From Sodiomyces alkalinus F11 (Eukaryota; Ascomycota; Sordariomycetes; Glomerellales; Plectosphaerellaceae), in NCBI RefSeq assembly GCF_003711515.1, contig NW_021167079.1:6814385-6878384 (forward strand): 64,000 bases of DNA, given 5' to 3'. Below are positions 1-11,841 of the stretch, in pieces. Made by a program: the position numbers and the translations under genes. The notes below the pieces were generated by a model, which worked only from the letters and a program-made list of their open reading frames with translations, did not search any database and was not told where the DNA came from. Within the stretch, counting starts at the first letter, position 1; every line of letters begins with the position of its first letter.

Positions 1-1651
1 CTGTAAGGGCTCGCTGCTGTTACTGGGCCGTAAGATCAACGCCGATATGAAAATCCCGCAGATACCACTGATTTAGCAGATAGCTGTTCTCTTCCGTCAT
101 GATTGGAGAATCCAAACGTAGTCCCCTCTTATTCTGATATGCTGGCCCGTTTCATCGGTGTTCATCTCCTGCGTAAAAGGGGGTTAACGGATCGATCCAC
201 CTGTGGGTATGTTTTGAGAGGTTTCCTTCCATGCGCCGATCACTATGTCTGACTACCACGTAGCGTCTTTAACGGTAGACGGCTCTCATCGTGGTAGGCG
301 TCAAATAGTGGGTTGGAGAGGAGAGAATACACTTACTTCCAAGGGTCTGACACTCGGTATCAGGGGGAAACTCCACGGAAACTCCACACGAGACCCTTTT
401 CGCATCGTGAGACCATGTGGCTAAATGTGGGAAATCACTTCGCAGACATTCACAAAATGCCCGGGACCTTTCTGACACTCACCACTCTGATAATAGGGGT
501 CCTGCTGTCTAGCCCCCCAGCTGATTAGTATGGTGTCGGTCTAGGCAGATGCAGATACAGGCAGATCGTGCATCATCAGTCAGACGACATCACCTCCTCA
601 TCTCCAATCATGCCCTCTTTAAGACCGTAGTTCCCCCGAGACGTCGCCACGACCAGCTTTTGATCCGAACGGTGAGCGTCCAAGAAATCAGAAGAACCCG
701 AAAACGGTGAAACTAGAAGGCATCCTAGAACCTCGGCTGCATTGCGGCCGCAGTTGGAGAGGCAAGGAAGGTGAAAAGTCGGTCGACAGCTTGCGAGATC
801 CGGTCTTGGGCCGCTCAAGTTCACAGGGTATGTATCACCTCCTTCCCGTACGTGTACAGAAAACTGGATTTCTGCCTGCAGGCGCTGGAGCCCTGGCGGG
901 GTCATAACCCACTGTTTCGACATTGCTGTGGATCTCGCTGTGCGTCTCGTCACGCCGCGGAAGCAAAGGTTCATGCTTCTACGTGGAGCGCAAAGGTAGC
1001 ATCACATAACATGTCGCCGAAGTTCCAGGAAGAAAAGAGGACAGTTGGTGAAACGTGGTCGAACGACGGTAGCCGGTGAAGTTGAAGTTGGTAAATCCCC
1101 CCAATCTCGAAGGTCTTAATAACAGGGAAGAATGAAATCGTCTGGACATGTAAACTTCTACCAATCCAATCCACGTTCGAACCACCACCCCTGATTGAGG
1201 CTGAATGGCAACGACAGGATAGGATGGAGGTGCGAAGTACGAATAAAGTGTCCCGGAACTCGGCTCGGCTGCCTGCAGGATAAGGATGAGAAAACCCCCG
1301 ATGCACGGGCCAACCGTAAACTGAGCCAGTTCGGTAGTTATATCCCGAGAAGAAGGAAGCTTACATAACTTAAGTTGATAAGGTAGCTTGACTTCATTCT
1401 TATCTTATCACACATATTATCTTATCACACATCTTATCTTATCAAAGTCCAGCTCCACACGAGCCTGGAAAAATGGCAACCACAGCTCTACCTTATGCGA
1501 CGACGCATCATCAGAAGGTCTACGGGTGATGACCCGTCCTCACTTCACATTGCATAATAACGGTTCCTCTCACACTTGAGATCTGATTCTGCCCGTATAC
1601 ATCAAAGAAGTCAAGGTCGCAGGAGTGTCCTAGTAGCTTGAGCCTCCCACG
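1..1651. other. Gene-poor left flank, no gene recognised
   Basis: Short open frames occur on both strands, but none has a recognisable domain, a believable splice structure or protein-like composition. The stretch ends in the 5' flank of the gene starting at 1652. A small TTATC-rich tandem repeat lies at 1399-1444. A gene entering from outside the window cannot be excluded for the first few hundred bases. Confidence 0.5.
1399..1444. repeat. TTATC/CACACAT tandem repeat
   Basis: About three imperfect copies of a unit reading CTTATCTTATCACACAT follow one another, in non-coding DNA about 200 bases before the 1652 start codon. It is seen directly in the sequence. No function is inferred. Confidence 0.7.
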
Positions 1652-2587
1652 ATGGCTCCCTCAACTCCAGCTTCTTCGGCTGCCCAACAGTCACAGCTCC
1701 CCTCAACAACCGACTTTACTACGCTCTACAACCGCATCTCCCTGGCGACAGAAAAAGAGTCGGCCTTCCTTTCCGCCATGCGCGCCAAGTACCCCTCTCT
1801 CCAGCGCCCCACCACTTCCACTCCCACCACCTCCACCTCCACCTCCACAGCCAACACCACCATCTCCACTTCCGATCCTCCAACGACGGCCAAACAAACC
1901 AGCTTCTCCTCACTCAACACCAACACAGCCAGACCAACCCAGCCAGAAACAGCAATCGGGCCCAACCCCCGCAATCCCTTCGGCAAAACCAAAGCCCAGC
2001 TCCAGGCAGAGTACGAAGACGCGACGTTCCGCGTCGAACCCCCCAACACCGGGCTCGGCTACCGCCCCGCCAAGACGGACGACGGAGGAGGAGGAGGAGG
2101 AGGAGACGCTACACAAGCGGACGCCACCACGCGGGAGCTCGGCAGGCGCCTTCTCGGCGGCAAACGCGCGCGAGGGGGCGGGAGGAACGCCGAGAAGGAC
2201 CCTTCCTCCTTTTCGGCCCGTAGTAGGGCCGCCGCCCGGGACAAGGAGAGCGACGAAGATGAGGGCCGCGGTGCGCTCGTCAGGCGGAAGAGGGTTCGTG
2301 CTGCTGCCGTTCCTGCCGTTCCTGCCGGAGCAGACGTCTCGGCCTCGGCTGCCGTGGTGGAGAAGGAGGCTGAGACCAGGCCGGTGTCGGGCGGGGATGT
2401 GGAGACCCGGTCGTTGGATATCAACAGTTCCGGTGATGGTGAGGGGGACGGCGGTGTTGTTCCAGAGTCGTCATCTACACCCCAGCCGGGGACCGGCGGT
2501 GGGGAGGAAGGAAGGAAGAAGAGGAAGAAGAAAAATAAGAAGAAGAAAAAGTCGAAGCAAGGGGATCCGGACGGATCAGGGAGTTGA
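1652..2587 (+). CDS. Uncharacterised lysine-rich fungal protein
   Basis: An uninterrupted 311-residue reading frame starts MAPSTPASSAAQQ and ends in a strongly basic KKKRKKKNKKKKK-type tail (about residues 287-303). The first 50 residues look helical (LYNRISLATEKESAFLSAM), followed by a Thr/Ser/Pro-rich linker (about 52-95). A conserved-looking block, PRNPFGKTKAQLQAEYEDA then FRVEPPNTGLGYRPAK, falls near residues 106-142. The remainder is charged and low in complexity. I do not recognise the family. The basic tail resembles nuclear or nucleolar targeting signals, so a nuclear protein is a reasonable inference and no more. The frame overlaps a longer alternative frame (1638-2675), which I reject because it is proline/arginine-biased and lacks the ordered N-terminus. 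A single exon is assumed. Confidence 0.65.
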   Translation: MAPSTPASSAAQQSQLPSTTDFTTLYNRISLATEKESAFLSAMRAKYPSLQRPTTSTPTTSTSTSTANTTISTSDPPTTAKQTSFSSLNTNTARPTQPETAIGPNPRNPFGKTKAQLQAEYEDATFRVEPPNTGLGYRPAKTDDGGGGGGGDATQADATTRELGRRLLGGKRARGGGRNAEKDPSSFSARSRAAARDKESDEDEGRGALVRRKRVRAAAVPAVPAGADVSASAAVVEKEAETRPVSGGDVETRSLDINSSGDGEGDGGVVPESSSTPQPGTGGGEEGRKKRKKKNKKKKKSKQGDPDGSGS

Positions 2588-3200
2588 AGATATAAAGATT
2601 AGACGGACCAAACCAAATAAATCAATCCACAAAGGAGGCACCCAAATGAACAATGATGAATGTATTCGCCGTTAAGACCGACACGCCGTCCTGGATCGGC
2701 ACTGGGCAATTCCAGGGACCCTCTTCAGATATATTGATACCACCAGCCTCCCTTTTGGAGAATTTCCAACTCCCGTACCACCCTCGCTTGGATATGACAT
2801 GGTTGAAGGCCATGCGATTGAAAGAATGGAGCAAGGCATCCGGCACGGGCCGAGATATCCAGATACCCAGATATACAAACAAAGAACTGAATTCAAACCA
2901 TCGCAACCGCTCTCATGAGCCGGGTATTTCCATCGTTCCGTTGCAGCAGACCGCCATTACAGGGTGGCCAAAGATCCGGCAATCCTCTCCCACAGAGAGC
3001 CCTTTGCATGTACCCCCCGTTGCCCCATTACAGAAATCCCGTCAAGCGTCCCGGCCTGACAGTTATCCGGTTATAGGTGTCGTCTTAATTATGTACGTGC
3101 CATCTCCCACCCCGAAGACGTAGACGGCACAATCCTCTCCGTGGAGCCCTTCAGAACCCAAACCGATATTATTTCGAATGCCGAAAGAGAAGAAGACACC
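2588..3200. other. Convergent intergenic region
   Basis: This lies between the 3' end of the gene at 1652-2587 and the 3' end of the minus-strand Sfl1-like gene. It should hold both 3' UTRs. No further gene or repeat was recognised. Confidence 0.6.
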
Positions 3201-5354
3201 TTACTGTAATCTTTTCCGCTTCCTGTCATCGTCTCCCCGTGGATCCTCGTCCTCGTTTTCCCGCTCAGCCGTATCTGTCGGGTTCAGAATGTGTGCCATG
3301 CTTCCCCTTCGCGTCGGAGGAAGCGAGCTGTCCTTCACCGCCAGACTACCCCGACTGGCCGTATTCCACGACCAATTGGCGAAAGGTTCGGCGGCGGGGG
3401 GCGCAGCTCCGGGAGGAGGAGGGTAATGCGAGTGGGCGTGCGGGTGCGGATGCGGATGCGGGTGCGGGTGCGAGTGCGAGGGCGGCGGTGGAGTGGCCGG
3501 ACTCGAACCAGGTCGCACCTGCGATGCGTTCGTGAGGGAGTAGGTGGAAAGCGAGTCTCGGATGCGCTGGTCTTCGGGCGCTAGTCGGTTCGGAGAAGGC
3601 GGCCAATGGGTTGGGGGAGGACCGGCGGACACAAACTGAGGAGGATTCGGCTGCTGCCAGGCATGCACGCGGATATCGGCGGACGTGTGGCGTCGGGCAA
3701 GACTGCCAGGGGGTGGTTCGACCTGGCCAAGTGGGTGTGGAGGTGGCGGCGGCGGTGCGGTTCCGCGCAAAGGAGACGGTGATTGGGGGGCCGTGTTGGG
3801 ACCCGGTATAGAGCCGTACCGCCTGGGCGTGCTGTTGGACAGCCCGGATGGGACGGGCGGACGGTAGAGGTTGGCCTGACCCCGTGCCGGGGGAGGGGCC
3901 AGGTTCGATCTTCTCGGATCATCCTGCGGAAGCTGACGAGGCGAGACGGGCGCGTTGTCAACATTGGAGAAATACGAACGTGAGTTTCCGAATCCTGGCT
4001 CGTGGGGCTCGTCAATAGTGCGAAGCATCTCGGCTTGTCGCTGCATCTCGGCTTGCAATTGCATGACTTTTCGACACGTTAGCGCCCAGCCCAACAGAAA
4101 CCCGACAATACAGAGCCCAACCCAGGCCACTTACTGTCTCTATGAACCGGATGCCCCTGGTCTGGCACCAGCCCCAGAATGGCTCTGGACAGCTCCTGAT
4201 TCACGTGGAACAACCTTCCCATTGTCTCCATGACTGCCTGGTACTTGACCTGCATGAAATGCGCGTTCTCCTCGCTCCTCTGTAGCCGTATGCTAAGGTC
4301 GTAGAGAGAGTGTTCGATATTGTTGATTCTCGGATCCATCATTTCCGGGGGTACCGGCATATTATCGGACGGGGTACCTGGCTGGGAGGAGCTGACCTTG
4401 GCGCTGGGGTACTCTCTATGAACAAGCGCGTGGCGTGATGCTCGACGTTTGATTTCGCGAAGGCCCACTAGGTCACCTCTCTTGAAATTGCCGTTGCCAT
4501 GCTTGAATTCCCAGAGCGCCATGTCAGGGTTGCCGGTATTGAAAGCATCGCTCACTGGCACGACTGTCTGTCAGCGGCATGCTAGGACAGCCAAACTAAA
4601 CTGGAAGAACCGGCCAGACCTTTGTGAAACCCATACATGTTCAGTTGTCGCACGAATGAGGATATGTTGGTGTGCTTGAAATATTGTCTGCGATCACTGG
4701 TTAACGTCCGGCTCGGCTGGCTCGTCTTCCAAGGGTGTGATCTAGGGCAGGGTGTGCGAAGGGGGGTGTGAGGTGGCGCAAGACGTACGCAAGTACTTTC
4801 GAAAAGTCGGGCGATGGTGACATTACGAAACTCTCAGCGCTCGGAGACCATGATATTAGATGTTGTATGGTGGGATCCTCCAGCATGCTATAGAGGGGGT
4901 TTCTTAGCGATTGAACGTTTGGAGGCATCTGTTGCAGTGAATTATCTCACTTGTAGAGTTTGTGAATGAAAGCGGTCTGAACGATCTTAGGCTGATGGAC
5001 GGCGGCGGCGGCGGCAGGCGGGGCCGGCATGGAATTGATGGCGTCGTTGGGCCCGGAGGATAGGGGGGCGAGAGAAGAATTCTTGGCCGTGTCGGAGGCG
5101 GCGCCATTAGTGCTGCCATCGTGGTGATGCCGGGCAGGCGATGCGCTCCGGGGAGAGTGGCCGCCGGCAGCGGTCGTGGCCGTGGTAGCGGTCGGCGTGG
5201 TGACCTCCATGGGGTCACCAGGGGAAGGTGCGGAGGTCTGAATGGTAGGAGTCGGAAGCGGGACGATGCGAGGGGTCGAATTGGAGGATAGCCCGTCGTG
5301 TCGGTCGGGTAGCAGAGGAGGTCTCTGCTGCTGGCTCTCAGTCTCACCAGCCAT
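3201..5354 (-). CDS. sfl1: HSF-type DNA-binding regulator, Sfl1-like
   Basis: Five exons on the minus strand: 5354-4951, 4887-4789, 4687-4620, 4554-4135 and 4066-3201, giving about 618 residues. Joining exons 1-4 restores a complete heat-shock-factor DNA-binding domain (about residues 127-240). Exon 1 ends AFIHKLY, exon 2 starts with NMLEDPTIQHLISWS, exon 3 carries QYFKHTNISSFVRQLNMYGF, and exon 4 has FNTGNPDMALWEFKHGNGNF. A coiled-coil segment follows (NNIEHSLYDLSIRLQRSEEN, then IMQLQAEMQRQAEMLRTID across the last junction). The C-terminus is Pro/Ser/His-rich with an (HP)n run and ends in a basic DDDRKRKRLQ. In the Sfl1 family these proteins are DNA-binding regulators linked to flocculation, stress and morphogenesis. 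Assignment to Sfl1 rather than Hsf1 or Skn7 rests on the NMLEDP/ISWS signature and the absence of a response-regulator domain. The start at 5354 is the first Met of the frame; exon borders follow GT-AG. Confidence 0.85.
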
Positions 5355-8300
5355 CTGGGCTTGTACGATAGGAGAGAACAGAAGGGCGAGTTAGCAATTA
5401 GGGCATGAGGTGGACGTAGGGCGCAACTTCAGACAGGAGCAGAAGTTGGCCTTCGTGCTCGCTCCGTACAGTAGAACAGAGGATAGGGCCAAGACCATTG
5501 GGAGGCCGGTGCGTCGACAGGGGACAAGGGGGAAGGGCCAGGGCCAAGGGGACGAGCAACCAAGATGCGGGAGCGGAACTTGCGACAGGGGGGAGGAGGC
5601 ACAAGACCATGACAAGGCTGGGAGTGGGTGGGTGATGATTTTCGAGCTTACCTCTCACATCATATCTGCTCTGAAGAGCAGTTTATTAGGAAGAATAGGA
5701 AGCAATCATGCGACTATGGCGGATAAAAGATGGCAATGCGCCCCTTATGCGACCAGAAGAAACGGATTGTTAGGCGATGTCGAGTTTGATAATTATTATG
5801 GGAGCTGTTCGTACGTTGTACTTCGGTTTTGTATGGTGGGGGACCGGTCGGTTTGTGTCCCGTGCGCGGGTGGACGGACAATGCGAGTAATTTTGTACCG
5901 GGGAAGACTGTTGGTAGCTTATGACTGGACGATCGGACAGATTACGCTGGGGACCTGGGGGATGAACAAGCGGAAAAGAAAAGTGGTGTCAAGGTAGGAA
6001 AGAGACGCGAAGTGAAGCTAGGGCGTTAAAGGGCGACGAGTTTGGTTGTTCGAATCGCGTCGCTTGTTGCACCCCTATCGCGCAAGCCAAAGGGATCAGA
6101 ATATCAGAATAAACAGCCCCGTACCAAGGAACCGCCCAGCGCTGTGGCTGTGGTGCCTCGTCAACTCGACTTGAAAGACCGGCCCTCTGCAACTGCGATG
6201 CGAGTAGGTGAAAATGCAAGCGGCAGGCACGGTCCAATCTCAATGTCGCGTGTCTGTGAGCTGTCGAACTTCTAGATGCCCCGTACTGACGACCCGTCTA
6301 GCTGATTTGTCGAGACAGGCCACTTTGACAAGCGAACCACGGATGTTGATCAATGGGTCGGCCGCAGCAATCTTCGAGACGCCACGCAACGGAAATCAGA
6401 TATTGACAAACGGTTTATGAGAAGAATAACGACGACAATGGGGAGATGGGATCAGTAAGATGAGGAGAGGATGGGAAGTGAAAAAAAGGGTGATAAAGTA
6501 TTTTACGGGACAGTACGCGGAGTGCTTTGTCTTACTTGGCTCGGCTCACTTCTCCCGGTATCGGCCAAATGGGGATTCGAGTTGAAAAAGATGGGAGGAT
6601 GGGAGTTGTTGGGAAGAAACATTCGGCGAAGGGTGATGGTCCCTGAGTGGCGTCGACGAGGTGAAGGAGCGCGTGAGTGGTGTGTGTGTGACTGGGACAT
6701 CCTTTAGTAGAAGCTAGAAGCGCGGTAGCGTCGTTGGGGGGGGCTGCTTCCAAGTGCAGTACGTGTTAGGTTTTACGTTGTACGGAGAAGGTACGGAGCG
6801 AGTGCAAAGTGTGATCCACAGCCCGCGAACTGGGCGCTGGTTGGTTCAAGAGGTCATCCATCCGTGTGCGGATGCGGCCGGGCAGATGTGAATCGTGAAC
6901 CACCCAAAGCCAAAGCCCCCAGACCGGGGGTAGGAACCTTGGAAGGCACCCCCTTACGTACTTCGTATTCGGGACATATAAAACGTACAGAGAAAGTACA
7001 GATACCTTTCAGTCCTCTCTCCTGTCTCCTGTCTCCTGTTTCCTGTCTCTGACAGGTACCTGTCTCTTCCTGCAAACCCCAGCAGGCATCCAAGACACGC
7101 AGCAGCACCTACACAAGTAAAATGCTAAATTTTGAGGACAAGCCGGGGTTTATATTCCCGAGAGGTCACAAAACATCAAGGGGAGGGGGGGAAATGAGGC
7201 TAAAATCAGGAAGGAATCAAGTAGAGGATTTATCTGGTTGTCCTCGGTTATTGAAGCAGTCGCTCGGGAGAAGTGACATCGGTCAGTCTAAGTACATACC
7301 TATGCTACATAACCCTCCCTGGTCAATACAAGTGCGGATAACCGTACAAATACGCAAGACGTACAGCCCTGGGGCTAGGAACTAGAACAAAGGAAGAAGC
7401 CGTAGTTGGCGATGGAAAACCTACGCGAAGCCCACGAAGAACAACGCAGAAGAACCCTAGCTCGATGCTCGTCATAGGTAATGCTTCCTCGATCATTCCA
7501 TCGTTCTATGAACATCGTGTTTCCCACAGTACGGAACAGGACCGTAAGTACGGATGTTCCAGGCTAGTTCGAACCTAAGGTACCTTCCCCGTTACGTTGA
7601 CACTACCTAATAAGCGATTACCTACCTGTACCTTAGGCACTGGTAAACTACCTAAGGTAAGGTACCTAAGGGTATAATCATACGAAGTAGGTACCTGCGA
7701 ATACCTCATGTCCAAGAAAGGGGGACCACTCCAACGATTCGGTAGGTACCCGAAAGTGACGCTGTTCACTTTCGCGTGCTATTTAGGGAGATCAAGAGGG
7801 CATTCATTTAATAAGAGCGGAAAGCCTTGCTTCAGCCCTTTTCGCATACCTTACCTTCTAGGGGGGGTCGTAGCCGAGTAGTTCCCCGTAGACAATTAAT
7901 GCATACCTAGTGTATTACTCCGCACACGTGCGTACTGTCTTTCCCCTGAGGCCATTGATATTGCTACGCAACGGTAATTGGCCGTCTTTATTCGTTCAGT
8001 TGATTTTAGTTGATTTTATATACGGATAGGCATACGGTAATCAAGGTAGGTAGGTGTGGTAGAGTAATTACCTACCTAGGTATATATATGTTGAGTACGA
8101 AATACGAAGTCATCCCTTCCACCTTCTACCAAAATGTTTGCCCGTGCATTATGTAAGTTTACGAAGCACTCGCGGGGGAGCTGGAACTCACCCCACGATT
8201 ATCACAATTGTTGGTGGGTACCGGAGCTCTCTTGTTTTGCTGTCAGATTCGTCGCAGACATCCAGCGCCCACCCTGCCTTGGTTACTTCTTAATTGGATG

Positions 8301-10481
8301 AAAACGCCCATCTCACGATGCTTTATATTTAACCTCTTATCGATGTATAAGGTACCTTAGGTAAGGTAGGCAGGCTTTCACCCCCACATGCCATGAGAGA
8401 AATGGAGTCCACCTCTCTGCTTGGTCCCCCGACCCGCGTCAACTCCTTTCCCTCCCCTCGCTTATTCGGCCTTTCTCCATATCGAATCGGCGAGCCCCTC
8501 GTGCACTGTGGTCTCGCATTTAAAGTAGCCAGGCAGACCGCAGTTATATTCCAGTGAATACGTAGTATGGTTCGAGCGTCTCCGATTTTACCGGCCTGCC
8601 TCTGAATCTGCTAGAGGCTCGATGGCTTACGCCAACTGAAAACTGCAACTACAATAACAAGTCCACAAACTTGAAGATGGAAAGAGTTGACTTGTCTCGA
8701 ACAAAGGAAGCGAGGGGGGTTTTTCGACGCCTTGCAAGGCTGCCGTTATCAATCAATGCGTATCTGTAGGTACGTTGTAAGTTGCTGGGTTGAACATCAA
8801 TACGTTGTACTACCACCACTCTGTTTGAGCAAAGCTGCACAGTTGCATGGACATTCGTACCGTACACGTACAACCCCTGCGGCAACCATGCTGTTGTTGG
8901 TCCCCAGCGTCTCCCTACTAGTAGGCATTTCCCTTCCTCCCTTGTTTCAATCCCATGCAACTTGGACACTAGTGCAGTGGGTATTTTTCTATTCTTTTTC
9001 TCTCTTTTCCCTTTTCCGTCTTGTCCGCTTCAACCGCCTAAACAGGGAACAAGTAAACATCCTCGGACCCGGATTCAGACAACCCAGAGCTTCATTGGTT
9101 GTTGTCCTAATCTCCCCAGGCACAATGGCGTCACATTCTGTTTTCGTGGCCGAACCCAACCAAGCACCTGGGAGCCAGCTACCGATCCTGTGTACCCTAC
9201 GCGACTGACTATTTGGGTAATTATTGGAACCACTCCTCTCTCACCTTCGAACATTTGATCATCTTTCAGCTCCCCTTGACTTTAGACGTACACATAGGTA
9301 CCAGGTACGTTGTATGTACTAGGTGGGCCCCCATCCTCTCACGGTTTCCCCACCCTCAACCAAATATTGGTATTGGGCATTCTTTGCGGGAGAACTTCCG
9401 GATCGCTTCCCCGTTGAACGTCATCTCCCGCTTGGGCGAATTAGGACTCCCCGCTTCTTTTCTTGCCAACAATGGAGGGCGGCTGTCCTGTGCACGTCAA
9501 TCGACGATGTAACGTCATGTTTCAGCCCACATGGTGAAGCTTCAGGTAACAGGAGGGACGATAGATATCGATTTTTGTTTTGGTCTTGAATTTTTTTTTA
9601 TCAATAATAATGCGAAGTCAATATCTCAGTTTCCGTCTCCGTCCGGCCCCACTGAACCGACGACCGAGTAAAGCTCAGAATTGCCCTGATCTCTAGCCTA
9701 GCCAGGGGCTTTCGTCGATCCGCGATTTGCATCTCCACACATGGATATTCTGTCAATATTCTCCCCCATCGTCATCTTGTTGCTGCCTTAAATCTAATCC
9801 TGCTCGCATTGCAAGCCCGATCGCTCAATCTTCGTACAATCTGAAGACAAACGCACATGAGCGGAAAGACCCAGACGTCGCTAGGTACCTGGTCATAGCA
9901 GACGAGAGGAAATCCGAGACACGCAAGGCTCTTTCTATCTCATGTCTTCTTTCACCACCCCGTTCCCCCTCCACCCCCCCTTTTCCGACTTTGATAGTCA
10001 GTCGAACATGGTAGACGAAATTGAACGCTCTTTGTAAGCTGGAAGGCTCTGGGCAAAGACGATGCGAGTAGAGATGTCTGTCAACGACTTTTGGGGTCCT
10101 TCAGGTTCAATCAACATGGCACTTAGACGAAGAAATTATTCATTGAACTCGACTCTTCTAGGACTTCCGACGACGTTATGGCCTAGCTACTTAATGCAAC
10201 GATTGCAGCACCCGATGAAATGTCTCTTATTGTTTCAATGATGATATTGTACTTGCTTGTGTCATTGTCTTTCATCTGCTACTGACGTTCTCACCACATT
10301 CACCTCTCCAGTCTCCGTAGCTACAATAAATCGGATTCGGGAGGGGGTTCAAGACATAGCAATTCTGTGCTGAGTCCTTCACGGGAACACCGGCAACGAA
10401 TAACCAAAATACCGGACGGAAAGAAACAAACAACAAACGAAGAGGAGGAGGAGAAAAGAAATCGTTCGAGGGTCCCGCGGA
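5355..10481. other. 5.1 kb gene-poor intergenic region
   Basis: It contains the 5' flank of the minus-strand Sfl1-like gene and the 5' flank of the RBR ligase gene. Several open frames of 60-195 codons are present, but they are rich in rare residues, lack domains and do not join into anything recognisable. The region is dense in short words such as TACGTTGTAC (5812, 6774, 8801) and GGTACCTTAGG-like palindromes (7563-8376). No transposase, reverse transcriptase or terminal repeats were recognised. Confidence 0.55.
7563..8376. repeat. Cluster of TAAGGTACCTTA-like palindromic words
   Basis: Copies of a GGTACC core flanked by CCTTA/TAAGG or TAGG/CCTA blocks occur repeatedly, for example near 7577, 7630-7672, 7690, 8046-8090 and 8350-8370. 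The same words recur in other intergenic stretches of the window and were not noticed in any of the coding exons. It could be a remnant of a small palindromic repeat or simple-sequence drift. Confidence 0.6.
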
Positions 10482-11841
10482 ATGGGAATACTCAGGGCTC
10501 TCGATGAGAAGGTCCTTCACCTGCTTGTCCGCTTTGGTCTTGTCGACCCAAACAGCATCCATCACATAGAGATCACCGGCGTGTTCGAGCTACTTCTGAC
10601 GATGATGGGCTTCCACCGCACCCAGGGCATCGGGAGGCTATTGAGCACGGGGCGGGAGGACCAAAAGGTGCCGGAGCCCGGGCGGTGGATTTCCCCCAAG
10701 GAGAAGAAAAGGTTGCTAGAAGCAGACCATCAGGACGTCGACAACAACTCTCGGGCAAATGAGGCAGAGAGGGGAGAAAGAGGTGGCGTCGAACGCGAGG
10801 AATGTGTTGGCTGCCTGGGCTCTCGGGAGGCCGACTTCAAGCTCCAGTGTAGCCACTGGTGGTGCGCCGTCTGCTTGCGGGAGTGCATCAAGATGGGCCT
10901 GCAAAATATCGCCATGTGGCCGCCGAGGTGTTGCACGCCGCTGACCGAGGAGGTCTTGACCTGGGCGCAGCGCCCCGAGTGGATGCAGATCTGGCGGCAG
11001 GTCCGCGAGGAGCAGGCTACCCCGGTACTCGAGCGCCTGTACTGTGCGCAACCGACTTGTGCTGATTTCATCCCGACACGGCAAGAGACGCGCAGGAAGT
11101 GGTCTCTCGACAGCAGGGATGATGGCAGTGCCAACTCTGGACGTTTCCGGACATTGTCGGATAGAGACCTGCTCCAGTGCCTAACTTGTGGAGAGCGGAC
11201 GTGCCGAAAATGCAAAGCCGTGGCGCATCCTGGTCGGCCTTGCACCATCGAGGAGGAGGATGAGATGCTAATGGACCTCATGGACAAAAATAACTTCTGT
11301 AGCTGCCCAAGCTGTCATCGGATCGTGGAGCTGCGGGATGGCTGCAACCATATCAAGTATGTGTGCGTCTGAATGGCATGGCGACTTTACCCCCATGATC
11401 GGTCAAGATGGCGGTCGGGACCGTACCTGGTTGAAAAGAAGAGAGAGAAAACTGACTTGCCTAAAACTCTATAGATGCCACTGCGGACAGGATTGGTGCT
11501 TCATATGCGGCCAGAGCTGGTCCGGGGGACATTCGTGCCCGCCCTACGGAATGCACCACACGCGCAAGCCGGCTCGAGAGAGGCGACACCAGTTCCGGCA
11601 GCAGCGGACGAAGGAGGAACACCGGCCTCGTCAGTCTAGGGACGCGGGAGAAGATCACTATCCGGTGAGGAGGGCCACTGGGGCGGAAGTAGATGCATTC
11701 CATTGGCATCTTCTCAACCCGCCGCGGCGCCCAGCGGGTGCGTCGTTCCTTGGGGCACAACATCGTGGTAGACTGCGGCCTCAGCCCATACCCCCCTCAG
11801 TGACCCAGGCTCCGAATCGACGGCGGTGGAACCGAGACTGA
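10482..11841 (+). CDS. RBR-type (RING-IBR-RING) E3 ubiquitin ligase
   Basis: Two exons, 10482-11356 and 11475-11841. RING1 (about residues 107-145) reads ECVGCLGSREADFKLQCSHW then CAVCLREC and PPRCC. An in-between-RING segment follows (LYCAQPTCADF, then LLQCLTCGERTCRKCKAVAH). RING2 is split by the intron: CSCPSCHRIVELRDGCNHIK lies before it and CHCGQDWCFICG after it. By comparison with parkin and HHARI the first Cys of exon 2 (codon 11476-11478) is the expected thioester cysteine, so this should transfer ubiquitin by the RBR hybrid mechanism. The N-terminal 100 residues and the start codon are uncertain; the Met at 10482 is simply the first of the frame. The C-terminus is also uncertain: a GTGAGG donor near 11665 and a CCCAG acceptor near 11731 would give an alternative tail ending about 11803. 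The substrate is unknown. Confidence 0.83.

Noticed and set aside
1638..2675. 345-codon frame overlapping the 1652-2587 gene
   Set aside because: Its composition is Pro/Arg-dominated low complexity. The shorter frame has ordered, conserved-looking blocks and a sensible basic tail.
5410..5997. 195-codon plus-strand open frame
   Set aside because: It lies in the 5' flank of the Sfl1-like gene, has no domain, and its composition is not protein-like.
7867..7920. Leu/Ser tRNA-like 5' half (TAGCCGAGTAGTT)
   Set aside because: No GGTTCGANNCC box follows and the acceptor stem cannot be paired.
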